Assembly: GCA_002084865.1 (NCBI GenBank)
Contig: NBMG01000093.1
Location: forward strand, 1 to 8,057
DNA: 8,057 bases
DNA from: Candidatus Atribacteria bacterium 4572_76
GTDB taxonomy: Bacteria; Atribacterota; Phoenicimicrobiia; Phoenicimicrobiales; Phoenicimicrobiaceae
Reading direction: 5' to 3'
Notes under the pieces: model-generated
What the model saw: the letters and a program-made list of their open reading frames with translations, nothing else
What the model was told of the DNA's origin: nothing
Database searches by the model: none
Shown here: positions 1-5,588 of the stretch, in pieces
Layout: the number at the start of each line of letters is the position of its first letter
How positions within the stretch are numbered: the stretch's first letter is position 1
Position numbers and translations under genes: made by a program

Positions 1-300
1 CTTGATAGACAGATTAAACTATCCCATCGTAGTAAATCCCCTCTGTTGCTGGTCATCTGCCGTATGGGAGGAGATGAATTTTTATTAATTTTCCCGGAGA
101 ACTCTCTAAAAGATGCCCCTCTAATTAGAGAAAGGTTAAATAAAAATTTAACTAAATTAAATCAAACTTTAAAAAAAACTTATAAAATTGAACTCAGTAT
201 CGGTCTTTCGGAATATAATCCTGATAATCCACAATCTATGGATGAGTTAATTCGAATAGCTGATAAGAAGATGTATAAAGAAAAAAAGAATAAGAAGTAA
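1..300 (+). CDS. GGDEF-domain protein, C-terminal part (5' end outside window)
   Basis: The frame is open from base 1 to the TAA at 298-300, so this is the end of a longer gene. The translation contains an intact RMGGDEF active-site loop (codons around 61-81), then the usual C-terminal half of the GGDEF fold: an amphipathic helix, a SIGLSEY strand, and the closing helix DELIRIADKKMYKEK. The family makes c-di-GMP from two GTP. The residues where an RxxD inhibitory site would lie, just before the GGDEF loop, read PLLL, so product feedback inhibition at that site is not expected. The 15 or so residues before the loop fit the family poorly, so the far 5' end may hold a small rearrangement. Sensor domains, if any, are outside the window. 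It is separated from the downstream operon by about 270 bp of repeats but may be functionally linked to the HD-GYP gene at 3785, which would degrade the same messenger. Confidence 0.9.
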   Translation, partial: LDRQIKLSHRSKSPLLLVICRMGGDEFLLIFPENSLKDAPLIRERLNKNLTKLNQTLKKTYKIELSIGLSEYNPDNPQSMDELIRIADKKMYKEKKNKK

Positions 301-301
301 C

Positions 302-333
302 GTGTTAAGTGGTTCTTCTGACAATATAGATTC
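302..333. repeat. Dispersed REP-like element, left copy
   Basis: This stretch closely matches 5407-5443 in the same orientation. Both begin GTGTYAAG, share the 14 bases GGTTCTTCTGACAA, and continue with YATAGATTYC. The right copy has TGTCA/TGACA half-sites forming a short hairpin; this copy is shorter and has a mutated left half-site (GTGTTA). Similar GTGTCAAGGGGACGGTTCT-type hairpins are, from memory, common intergenic repeats in many bacterial genomes. No transposase is present here. Confidence 0.6.
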
Positions 334-400
334 CCACTTTCGTGGGAATAACAGAAAGGGGATGGCTCGAATAACAGAAAAAGGATTGTGGGAATGACCA
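331..400. repeat. Perfect hairpin plus degenerate 23-bp repeat units
   Basis: TTCCCAC (331-337), loop TTTC, GTGGGAA (342-348) is a perfect 7-bp stem. It is followed by three degenerate units starting GGGAAT (344), TCGAAT (367) and GGGAAT (390), spaced exactly 23 bp apart; the first two share GAATAACAGAAA. This resembles dispersed TTCCCGC-TTTC-GCGGGAA hairpin families. No T-tract follows the hairpin, so it is not a convincing intrinsic terminator for the GGDEF gene, though it could stabilise or attenuate the transcript. Confidence 0.6.
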
Positions 401-453
401 TAGATCCACCAAGGGCTGACTCATTTTTGTTTTTTTTGGAAAAAAGAGGGTTT

Positions 454-483
454 TTGAAAAGTATGTAGTATCTTATATATATA
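454..483 (+). promoter_or_regulatory. Candidate sigma-70-type promoter for the stressosome operon
   Basis: TTGAAA at 454-459 is followed by overlapping TATATA boxes at 476-481 (16-nt spacer) and 478-483 (18-nt spacer). This lies about 92 bp upstream of the first operon start codon at 575. The surrounding leader is very AT-rich, so a chance match is possible. It is the best -35/-10 pair seen between the GGDEF gene and the operon. Confidence 0.4.
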
Positions 484-574
484 GGTAAGTTAATGTAAAA
501 ATTTTAGTGGGGGTACTTTTAATTTTAGAAAAATATTAAAAATTTAAAAAATAAACTAATTAGGGGGTGAAGAA

Positions 575-1003
575 ATGGTAAAGAAAAACAGAAATAAGAC
601 AAAAGAACAACTTATAGGTGAGATGATAACACCTATTCTTATACTTTGGCAAGATATTTTATGTATTCCCCTTACAGGGACAGTAGATTCAGAAAGGGCT
701 CAACAAATAATGGAGATGGTACTAAACAAAATATTAACGACAGAGTCAAAAGTAATTATATTGGATATCTTAGGGGTACCATTTGTGGATACTGCAGTAG
801 CTAACCATCTTATAAAGATTTCCCGGGCAGCCAAACTTATGGGATGTGATTGTATTATCTCTGGTATGTCCCCAGCGGTAGCCCAGACCTTAGTTCGTTT
901 GGGAATTGATATGGGAGATATTATTACCACAACTACTTTGAAGGATGCCCTTGTTTTGTCATTTAATAAATTAGGTTATGAGATAAAAGCAAAGAAGAAG
1001 TAA
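575..1003 (+). CDS. RsbR-type stressosome STAS protein, sensor-less
   Basis: This 142-residue protein is almost entirely one STAS domain of the RsbR C-terminal type. The characteristic strings are present: a TPIL/W opening (around 19-26), LTGTVDSERAQQIME (33-47), ILDILGVPFVDTAVANHLI (62-80) and AQTLVRLGID (103-112). Thr73 in the VDT motif and Thr105 in the AQT motif sit where RsbR is phosphorylated by RsbT. Family knowledge: RsbR with RsbS builds the cytoplasmic stressosome that sequesters RsbT until stress. Canonical RsbR has about 130 extra N-terminal residues forming a sensor turret; here only about 18 residues precede the STAS fold. The start is fixed by a strong ribosome binding site (AGGGGGTGA, 562-570) and an in-frame stop at 557-559, so no sensor has been missed. 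It is first in the operon, upstream of rsbS- and rsbT-like genes. Input must therefore come from elsewhere, perhaps a second RsbR paralogue or the downstream histidine kinase. Confidence 0.9.
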   Translation: MVKKNRNKTKEQLIGEMITPILILWQDILCIPLTGTVDSERAQQIMEMVLNKILTTESKVIILDILGVPFVDTAVANHLIKISRAAKLMGCDCIISGMSPAVAQTLVRLGIDMGDIITTTTLKDALVLSFNKLGYEIKAKKK

Positions 1004-1020
1004 CGAAGAAGTGGTAAGAC

Positions 1021-1098
1021 ATGGATGAGTGCAGATGTTTATGTACATCTGCGGAGCAATCTGTTCCAATTTGTGAAAAACTGTATCAATCTGCATGA
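1021..1098 (+). CDS. Possible 25-residue cysteine-containing small ORF
   Basis: An ATG-to-TGA frame lies between the two STAS genes. The peptide starts MDECRCLCTS and ends CEKLYQSA, with four cysteines (residues 4, 6, 8, 18). No clear Shine-Dalgarno sequence precedes it, and it overlaps the hairpin at 1031-1052, which may be the real element. I do not recognise it; expression is unproven and the frame may be a chance occurrence. Confidence 0.15.
   Translation: MDECRCLCTSAEQSVPICEKLYQSA
1031..1052 (+). promoter_or_regulatory. Intercistronic hairpin between the two STAS genes
   Basis: GCAGATGT (1031-1038), a 6-nt loop, and ACATCTGC (1045-1052) form a perfect 8-bp stem. It lies 27 nt after the RsbR-type stop codon and about 50 nt before the rsbS ribosome binding site. 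There is no T-tract, so termination is unlikely. A role in RNA stability or in setting the relative output of the two STAS proteins is possible but inferred. Confidence 0.45.
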
Positions 1099-1113
1099 CA
1101 AGGAGAGATATTT

Positions 1114-1569
1114 ATGGAAGAGGAAATTGAATTATCCAGGGTAGCGATGCATATTTCTCGAGGGTGTCTTATTGTTCCTATCCAGATTGAGCTCTACGAT
1201 GAAATCATACTCCGGATTCAGAAAGATATTTTAGAAAGAGTAAAGGAGACAGGTGTAAAAGGGGTAATTATCGATGTCTCGGGGGTAGAAATAATAGATT
1301 CCTTTTTTGCTCAGGCAATCTGTGATACAGCAAGAATGACTTATATGTTAGGAGCCACTACAGTGCTTGCCGGTCTTAAGCCGGAGGTTGCAGCTTCACT
1401 TGTTGATCTGGATATAGATTTTAGAGATATCCGGACCGCTATGGACATTGAAGCAGGATTCCAGAGATTAGAGCCCCTGGTAAGACCAAAAGAAGAACCA
1501 GAAGAGATTGAAAAAAATGAAAAAATTGAAGAACTAAAAAGAGAGACTGATAAGACGCAAGAAGCTTAA
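1114..1569 (+). CDS. rsbS: RsbS-type antagonist STAS protein
   Basis: This is a 151-residue STAS protein of the RsbS type. RsbS hallmarks are visible: a short N-terminus, CLIVPIQIELYDE (18-30) matching the VSIQWELDD region of RsbS, ETGVKGVIIDVSGVEIIDSF (45-64), and GLKPEVAASL (87-96). Ser63 in the IDS motif corresponds to the RsbS serine phosphorylated by RsbT, and the phospho-acceptor is intact. The family role is the conserved core of the stressosome that binds and holds RsbT until phosphorylated. The domain ends near residue 122 and is followed by about 29 highly charged residues rich in E and K, a tail the Bacillus protein lacks. AGGAG at 1101-1105, 8 nt before the ATG, fixes the start. 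It lies 110 bp after the RsbR-type gene and 43 bp before rsbT, the usual R-S-T order. Confidence 0.92.
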   Translation: MEEEIELSRVAMHISRGCLIVPIQIELYDEIILRIQKDILERVKETGVKGVIIDVSGVEIIDSFFAQAICDTARMTYMLGATTVLAGLKPEVAASLVDLDIDFRDIRTAMDIEAGFQRLEPLVRPKEEPEEIEKNEKIEELKRETDKTQEA

Positions 1570-1612
1570 ATCGATGAGGATGGAGAGATAGAAGAAGAGG
1601 ATAATTACGAAA

Positions 1613-2014
1613 ATGAAGAATGAAAAAAAACGGATTAAGATATCTGAAGAGATCGATATTGTTAAGGCTGCTTTTGAGGGAAAACTTTTAGCATGGACAG
1701 TTGGGTTTAAAGAGACTGGACAATACATGATTGCTACTGTAATCTCTGAGCTTGCTCGAAATATATTTATCCATGCCTTAAGGGGAGAAATTATTATAAA
1801 AATTATTGAGAACAATAATAAAAAAGGGCTTGAGATTATCGCTCAGGATGAGGGTTTCGGAATAAAAGATATAGGACAAGCTATGAAAGATAATTTCAGC
1901 ACCTCAAATGGTTTAGGTTTAGGGCTTCCGGGAGTTAAGAGAATAATGGATGAGCTTGTAATAGAAGCTAAAGCAGGAGTGGGAACCAAAATTACGGCAA
2001 GAAAGTGGATCTGA
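1613..2014 (+). CDS. rsbT: RsbT-type serine/threonine protein kinase
   Basis: This 133-residue single-domain GHKL ATPase of the anti-sigma-factor/RsbT type is normal in length for RsbT. Visible motifs are the N-box ISELARNIF (44-52, Asn50), the G1 box AQDEGFGI (77-84, Asp79), the FSTSNGLGLGLPG segment (95-107) and VKRIMDE (108-114), ending with the RsbT-like KITARKW. Family knowledge: RsbT phosphorylates RsbS (serine) and RsbR (threonines), is then released from the stressosome, and activates a downstream partner, classically the phosphatase RsbU. No RsbU is in the window; the next gene is a histidine kinase whose N-terminal domain resembles RsbT itself, a plausible docking partner. AGAGG at 1596-1600 is a rather distant ribosome binding site (12 nt), but an in-frame stop at 1589-1591 leaves this ATG as the sensible start. 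Confidence 0.95.
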   Translation: MKNEKKRIKISEEIDIVKAAFEGKLLAWTVGFKETGQYMIATVISELARNIFIHALRGEIIIKIIENNNKKGLEIIAQDEGFGIKDIGQAMKDNFSTSNGLGLGLPGVKRIMDELVIEAKAGVGTKITARKWI

Positions 2015-2032
2015 TTTAAGAATTTGTATTAC

Positions 2033-2122
2033 AATCGGAGTAAAAAAATGATAGAACTCGGTAAAATCCCTATAAAGAATCGGAGTAAAAAAATGATAGA
2101 ACTCGGTAAAATCCCTATAAAG
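2033..2122 (+). repeat. Perfect 45-bp tandem duplication carrying RBS and start codon
   Basis: Copies 2033-2077 and 2078-2122 are identical. Each contains GGAG, a 7-nt spacer, an ATG, and codons for MIELGKIPIK. The unit is 15 codons, so it is in frame and gives two consecutive start sites (2048 and 2093) for the same protein. Perfect identity means the duplication is recent or an assembly product. Confidence 0.95.
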
Positions 2123-2311
2123 TATTCATCCTCTATAGTAGAGGCAAGAAATAAAATTTACCTCTTAGCGGAAGATTTGAAATTTGGTTCTATGAGTGTC
2201 ACCAGACTGGCTACTATTACTTCGGATCACCAGACTGGCTACTATTACTTCGGATTTAAGCCGCAGTATATATCAGGAAGGCATAGAATCCAGTCTAACG
2301 GTAAGCTTTGA
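2048..2311 (+). CDS. N-terminal fragment of the hybrid histidine kinase (frameshifted)
   Basis: This is the beginning of the histidine kinase whose body is read at 2196-3404. ATG 2048 has GGAG at 2037-2040, and the duplicated ATG 2093 has GGAG at 2082-2085, both 7 nt away. From 2093 the protein begins MIELGKIPIKYSSSIVEARN and continues to TRLATITSD, aligning by eye with the start of the RsbT just upstream (DIVKAA, then MIATVISELARN). After TITSD the 28-bp duplication shifts the frame, and translation runs through about 28 unrelated residues to a TGA at 2309-2311. Removing one 28-bp copy joins this frame directly to LSRSIYQEG in the kinase body, giving about 427 residues from 2093 or 442 from 2048. 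It starts 33 nt after rsbT stops, in the same operon. As written, this fragment has no complete domain. Confidence 0.75.
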   Translation: MIELGKIPIKNRSKKMIELGKIPIKYSSSIVEARNKIYLLAEDLKFGSMSVTRLATITSDHQTGYYYFGFKPQYISGRHRIQSNGKL

Positions 2312-3404
2312 AGAGAGGAAAGGTATATTCGGATTAGTCCTTATCTTTCAAGGCAAGAAAACAGATTTAAATGTTAAGCAGACTGAACTCTTTTTTGATA
2401 ATTTACAAATAATGTCTACCAAAGATGGATTGCAAAAAATTAGGGCCTTTAAATATATCCCGGACCCTGAATTTAAACTGACTGAAGAATTTGTCGATAT
2501 GGAGAAAGAAAGACTTATCCGTCTCTCCCGGGAAGAGTTATTTAATGAAGTTAAAAGGAAGAATGAGGAACTTTTAAAAATCCTTGATGAGCGTAAAAAG
2601 ATGTGGGAGAAGTTACAAGATGCACATAGAAGTTTAAAGATGGAAAAAATTAAGATAGATAGAAAAGTAAGAAGAAGAACACAACAATTTCAAAAAGCAA
2701 AAGAAGAGGCTGAGCGAGCTAATCAGATGAAATCTATCTTCCTGGCAAGTATGAGCCATGAATTACGTACCCCACTCAATTCTATAATCGGTTTTACCGG
2801 CATTGTTTTGCAGGGATTTGCCGGAGAGTTGAATGATGAGCAAAAGAAACAACTGGAGATGTCTTACGGAAGTGCAAAACATTTACTTTCTCTCATCAAT
2901 GATCTCCTGGATATCAGCAAGATAGAATCAGGAGAATTAAAGCCTGACATTGAGGAATTTAATATTGCTGAAGCGGGGATAAAGATAAGAGATTCTCTTA
3001 AGATTATGGCAGAAGAGAAAGAGCTTGAACTTGTCTTCAACATCCCGAATATAAATATATTTAGTGATAAACGGCGGGTCGAACAGATTTTATTAAACCT
3101 GGTAAATAATGCCCTTAAATTTACAGAAAAAGGCAAGGTAGAAGTAAAAGCACATAAAAGGGATGAAAATATAGAAGTAATGGTTAAGGATACCGGTATC
3201 GGGATAAAAAAAGAAGATTTTCGCAAATTATTTCAACCTTTTGTGCAGTTAGAATATACTATTACGGAGGAAGCCGGAACCGGGCTTGGACTATACCTCA
3301 CTAAAAATTTAGTCCAATTCTTAAAAGGTAGCATTCAGATGGAAAGTGAATACGGAAAAGGTAGTACATTCACCTTTATATTACCTATCGAATACGGAGG
3401 GTAG
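2196..3404 (+). CDS. Histidine kinase with degenerate RsbT-like N-terminal domain (main body)
   Basis: This frame encodes the kinase body; the GTG at 2196 is only a convenience start, with no ribosome binding site, because the true start lies in another frame upstream. In order: the remainder of an RsbT-like ATPase fold (LSRSIYQ where RsbT has LARNIF; a FGLVLIFQGKK strand with no G1 aspartate or G2 glycines), a charged coiled coil (about residues 100-175), a HisKA H-box SMSHELRTPLNSIIGF with the phospho-accepting His at codon 2757-2759, an N-box NLVNNALKFT, a G1 box KDTGIGI, a QPFVQL F-box and a GTGLGL G2 box. The C-terminal kinase is therefore complete, while the N-terminal ATPase-like domain appears catalytically dead. 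There are no transmembrane segments, so it is cytoplasmic. It likely autophosphorylates and feeds the receivers encoded immediately downstream; RsbT or stressosome contact through the N-terminal domain is inferred. With the 28-bp duplication present, full-length protein is not expected without slippage or reversion. Confidence 0.88.
   Translation: MSPDWLLLLRITRLATITSDLSRSIYQEGIESSLTVSFEERKGIFGLVLIFQGKKTDLNVKQTELFFDNLQIMSTKDGLQKIRAFKYIPDPEFKLTEEFVDMEKERLIRLSREELFNEVKRKNEELLKILDERKKMWEKLQDAHRSLKMEKIKIDRKVRRRTQQFQKAKEEAERANQMKSIFLASMSHELRTPLNSIIGFTGIVLQGFAGELNDEQKKQLEMSYGSAKHLLSLINDLLDISKIESGELKPDIEEFNIAEAGIKIRDSLKIMAEEKELELVFNIPNINIFSDKRRVEQILLNLVNNALKFTEKGKVEVKAHKRDENIEVMVKDTGIGIKKEDFRKLFQPFVQLEYTITEEAGTGLGLYLTKNLVQFLKGSIQMESEYGKGSTFTFILPIEYGG
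2200..2255 (+). repeat. Perfect 28-bp tandem duplication that shifts the frame
   Basis: CACCAGACTGGCTACTATTA followed by CTTCGGAT occurs at 2200-2227 and again, identically, at 2228-2255. Because 28 is not a multiple of three, the histidine kinase frame is broken. The first copy is in frame with the upstream start codon and the second with the kinase body; both read TRLATITSD in their own frame. Confidence 0.95.
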
Positions 3405-3411
3405 AAAAAAA

Positions 3412-3807
3412 ATGAAAAAGAAAAAAGTATTAGTAGTAGATGATGATAAAAAGAGCAGATACCTTGTCTCCTTTCTTCTTGAAAAAGAGAGCTTTGAGGT
3501 AATTATGGCCACCAATGGCTTGGAAGGAATAGAAGCTGCCAGGAAGCAGCAGGTAGATTTGATTATTATGGATGTAAAGATGCCCAAAATGGATGGTTAT
3601 GAAACAACCAAAAGGATTAGAAGATTAGAAAAGTATAAATCCATTCCCATTATCGCTTTAACTTCCTATGCAATGACGGAAGATAAAGAAAGGGCTCTAA
3701 AAGCTGGCTGTACTGGGTACATACCAAAACCGATAACCTCGGAAACATTTATAAGTGAAATTAAAAAATTTCTGGAGGTGAAAGATGAGAAGGGTAATAG
3801 TAGTTGA
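3412..3807 (+). CDS. Single-domain response regulator (stand-alone receiver)
   Basis: This 131-residue CheY/DivK-like receiver has no output domain. The acidic cluster Asp10-Asp12, phospho-acceptor Asp54 in IIMDVKMPKMDG, Thr84 in ALTS and Lys106 in PKP are all present, so it should be phosphorylatable. The start is set by GGAGGG (3396-3401), which overlaps the end of the histidine kinase gene, 10 nt before the ATG. An earlier in-frame ATG at 3346 would lie inside the kinase gene and is not needed. Receivers of this kind usually shuttle phosphate or act by protein contact; between a histidine kinase and a receiver-HD-GYP protein, a phosphorelay or competing phosphate sink is likely. Its 3' end overlaps the next gene by 23 nt, implying translational coupling. 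Confidence 0.93.
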   Translation: MKKKKVLVVDDDKKSRYLVSFLLEKESFEVIMATNGLEGIEAARKQQVDLIIMDVKMPKMDGYETTKRIRRLEKYKSIPIIALTSYAMTEDKERALKAGCTGYIPKPITSETFISEIKKFLEVKDEKGNSS

Positions 3808-5401
3808 TGATGCAAAAGAGAATAGATATTTATTACAGAAAATTTTAGAAGGATATAATTATACTGTGGAGACAGCAAATAATGGAATTGAAGCATTGGA
3901 GATAGCACGCAAGAAACCACCGGATATGATTATTACTGATACTCTGATGCCTAAGATGGATGGTTTCCAACTATGCCGGGAACTAAAAAAGGATGAAAAA
4001 CTAAAAGGTATACCTGTTTTATTCTATAGCGCCACCTATACTGATAAAGAATCAGAAAAACTTGCTTTAGATATTGGGGCAGTAGGGTATATTGTAAAAC
4101 CTCAGGAGCCCGGTGTATTTATTAAAATCTTAAATAAAATATGGGATAAATATAGCAAGGGAGAAATTAAACCGCCTGAAAAACCATTAGAAGAGAAAGT
4201 TTACATGAAAACGTACAATGAACGTCTAATACGGAAACTCGAGGATAAAATGCTTGATTTAGAAAAATCAGAAAAGCGTATCAAGTATTTATACAGTGTG
4301 CTTGGAGCCGTCCGAGAGGTTAATCAGTTAATTGTAAAAGAGAGGGATAAAGGTATTCTTTTACAAAAGGCCTGTGATGCTCTCATAGGAGCACGGGGCT
4401 ATAATGCTGCCTGGTTGGGGCTTTTAAAAGACGGAAACACCTTTGGTGTTGTAGTAGGTTCTCCTCCCAAGGGAGATGCCTCTCGTTTCTGTAAGCAGAT
4501 GCTAAAGGGAGATAATCCGCCTTGTGTCGAAAGGGCTTTTATTCAGAAGGCTCCCTTTACGGTTATGGAAAGACCCCGAGACTGTGGGGGTTGTATCTTA
4601 AAGGGCACCTATCCTGGCAAAGAATCTGTAATCATGCGTATTGCCCATAATGGTAAACTTTTCGGCTTACTTATCCTATCGCTTGCCCCGGGTATATCCG
4701 TTAAAGATGAAGAGGAATACCTTTTGATAGAGGTAGCTAATGATATTGCCTTCGGTCTCCACAATATGGAACTGGAAGAGAAGGATAAAATATCAGAACA
4801 AAAACTCCGACAGAGTTACCAGAGATTGCAAAAAACTATGGAAGGTGCCATCTATACAATAGCCAAGATAGTAGAAACTAAAGACCCTTATACTTCCGGA
4901 CATCAACAAAGAGTCTCCAAACTTGCTGAGGCTATTGCCCGAAAGGTGAAGCTTCCCGAAGATAAAATTGAAGGAATAAGAATATCCTCTTTAGTTCATG
5001 ATGTAGGAAAAATCAGTATACCGGCAGAGATCTTAAATAAGCCCATCAAATTAACCGCAATAGAATTTAATTTAATTAAAGACCATTCCCAAATAGGATA
5101 TGATATCTTAAAATCGATAGAATTCCCTTGGCCGATTGAAAAAATTGTCCTCCAACATCACGAAAGATTAGATGGTTCAGGATATCCCCGGGGACTTAAA
5201 GGTGAGGATATAATTATAGAAGCCAGAATTATAGGAGTAGCTGATGTGGTAGAAGCGATGTCTTCTCACCGACCTTACCGACCGGCTCTGGGAATAGATG
5301 CAGCCTTAGAAGAAATTTCTAAGAATAGAGGCATCCTCTATGACCCTGAAGTGGTAGATATTTGTTTAAAATTATTTAAAGAAAAAGAATTTAAATTTTA
5401 A
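3785..5401 (+). CDS. Response regulator with GAF and HD-GYP domains (c-di-GMP phosphodiesterase)
   Basis: This 538-residue protein has three parts. The receiver (1-120) has Asp8-Asp9, phospho-acceptor Asp52 (ITDTLMPKMDG), Ser82 and Lys105. A charged coiled-coil linker (about 135-170) leads to a GAF-like domain (about 170-330) with cysteines at 236, 247, 267 and 270, the last two as DCGGC. The HD-GYP domain (about 345-535) has His373, the HD pair His405-Asp406 with Lys409, His434, His458-His459 and DGSGYP (463-468), so the metal ligands and the GYP signature are intact. The family hydrolyses c-di-GMP to pGpG or GMP in the cytoplasm. Expected control is phosphorylation of Asp52 by the upstream histidine kinase plus a signal through the GAF domain; the cysteines could bind a metal or sense redox state, which is inferred. 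GGAGGTG (3774-3780), 4 nt before the ATG and inside the preceding gene, fixes the start. It is the operon's last gene and its apparent output. Confidence 0.95.
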   Translation: MRRVIVVDDAKENRYLLQKILEGYNYTVETANNGIEALEIARKKPPDMIITDTLMPKMDGFQLCRELKKDEKLKGIPVLFYSATYTDKESEKLALDIGAVGYIVKPQEPGVFIKILNKIWDKYSKGEIKPPEKPLEEKVYMKTYNERLIRKLEDKMLDLEKSEKRIKYLYSVLGAVREVNQLIVKERDKGILLQKACDALIGARGYNAAWLGLLKDGNTFGVVVGSPPKGDASRFCKQMLKGDNPPCVERAFIQKAPFTVMERPRDCGGCILKGTYPGKESVIMRIAHNGKLFGLLILSLAPGISVKDEEEYLLIEVANDIAFGLHNMELEEKDKISEQKLRQSYQRLQKTMEGAIYTIAKIVETKDPYTSGHQQRVSKLAEAIARKVKLPEDKIEGIRISSLVHDVGKISIPAEILNKPIKLTAIEFNLIKDHSQIGYDILKSIEFPWPIEKIVLQHHERLDGSGYPRGLKGEDIIIEARIIGVADVVEAMSSHRPYRPALGIDAALEEISKNRGILYDPEVVDICLKLFKEKEFKF

Positions 5402-5406
5402 TTAGC

Positions 5407-5443
5407 GTGTCAAGGGGACGGTTCTTCTGACAACATAGATTTC
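5407..5443. repeat. Dispersed REP-like element, right copy
   Basis: TGTCA (5408-5412) and TGACA (5428-5432) flank GGGGACGGTTCTTC to form a short imperfect hairpin, 6 nt after the HD-GYP stop codon. It matches 302-333 in sequence and orientation, so the two copies bracket the whole signalling operon as direct repeats. It also overlaps the end of the dinB tail on the minus strand, where it would encode the last residues SEEPSP and the stop. A weak terminator role for the converging genes is possible, but there is no T-tract. Confidence 0.6.
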
Positions 5444-5588
5444 TCTTTAGACTTAGACAGAAGGCTGGCTCGGGTTATGGCTTTAGTACCAAACTTTTCT
5501 CTGATTTCATCTAAAGATTGGGTAAGCTGTTCTAATTTATCACTTTCTTTCATTTCCCGAGGTAAGATTGGAGAGTTTTATTCCCAAA
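5410..5588 (-). pseudogene. dinB: Disconnected C-terminal tail of the dinB-type gene
   Basis: Downstream (minus strand) of the 46-bp duplication, two frames hold recognisable Y-family polymerase tail sequence. Directly after one repeat copy the frame reads LLGIKLSNLTSG (about 5553-5588) and then stops. From about 5562 another frame reads PREMKESDKLEQL and then SLDEIREKFGTKAITRASLL, ending SEEPSP and a TGA at 5410-5412. The EKFG-x-x-AITRASLL ending is typical of DinB tails. At least one single-base frameshift (near 5561-5569) therefore exists in addition to the duplication. Neither frame is connected to the upstream dinB fragments as the sequence stands. The tail normally carries clamp-binding and structural residues rather than the active site. 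Confidence 0.65.

Noticed and set aside
180..401. Minus-strand ORF of 73 codons over the GGDEF end and repeat
   Set aside because: Antisense to a clear GGDEF domain and running through hairpin repeats; no family resemblance.
421..460. Intrinsic terminator for the GGDEF gene at the T- and A-rich tract
   Set aside because: The TTTTTT-GG-AAAAAA symmetry is all A/T, with no GC stem preceding a T-run.
700..930. Minus-strand ORF inside the RsbR-type gene
   Set aside because: Shadow frame antisense to a conserved STAS domain, with no ribosome binding site of note.
2033..2255. CRISPR-like or direct-repeat array
   Set aside because: Only two adjacent copies of each unit, no spacers, and the copies encode protein.
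2864..3226. Minus-strand 120-codon ORF inside the histidine kinase
   Set aside because: Antisense to the conserved HisKA and HATPase motifs; composition is that of a reverse-frame shadow.
3346..3411. Earlier ATG for the stand-alone receiver
   Set aside because: It lies inside the histidine kinase gene and adds residues unlike a receiver; the ATG at 3412 has a good ribosome binding site and starts the fold correctly.
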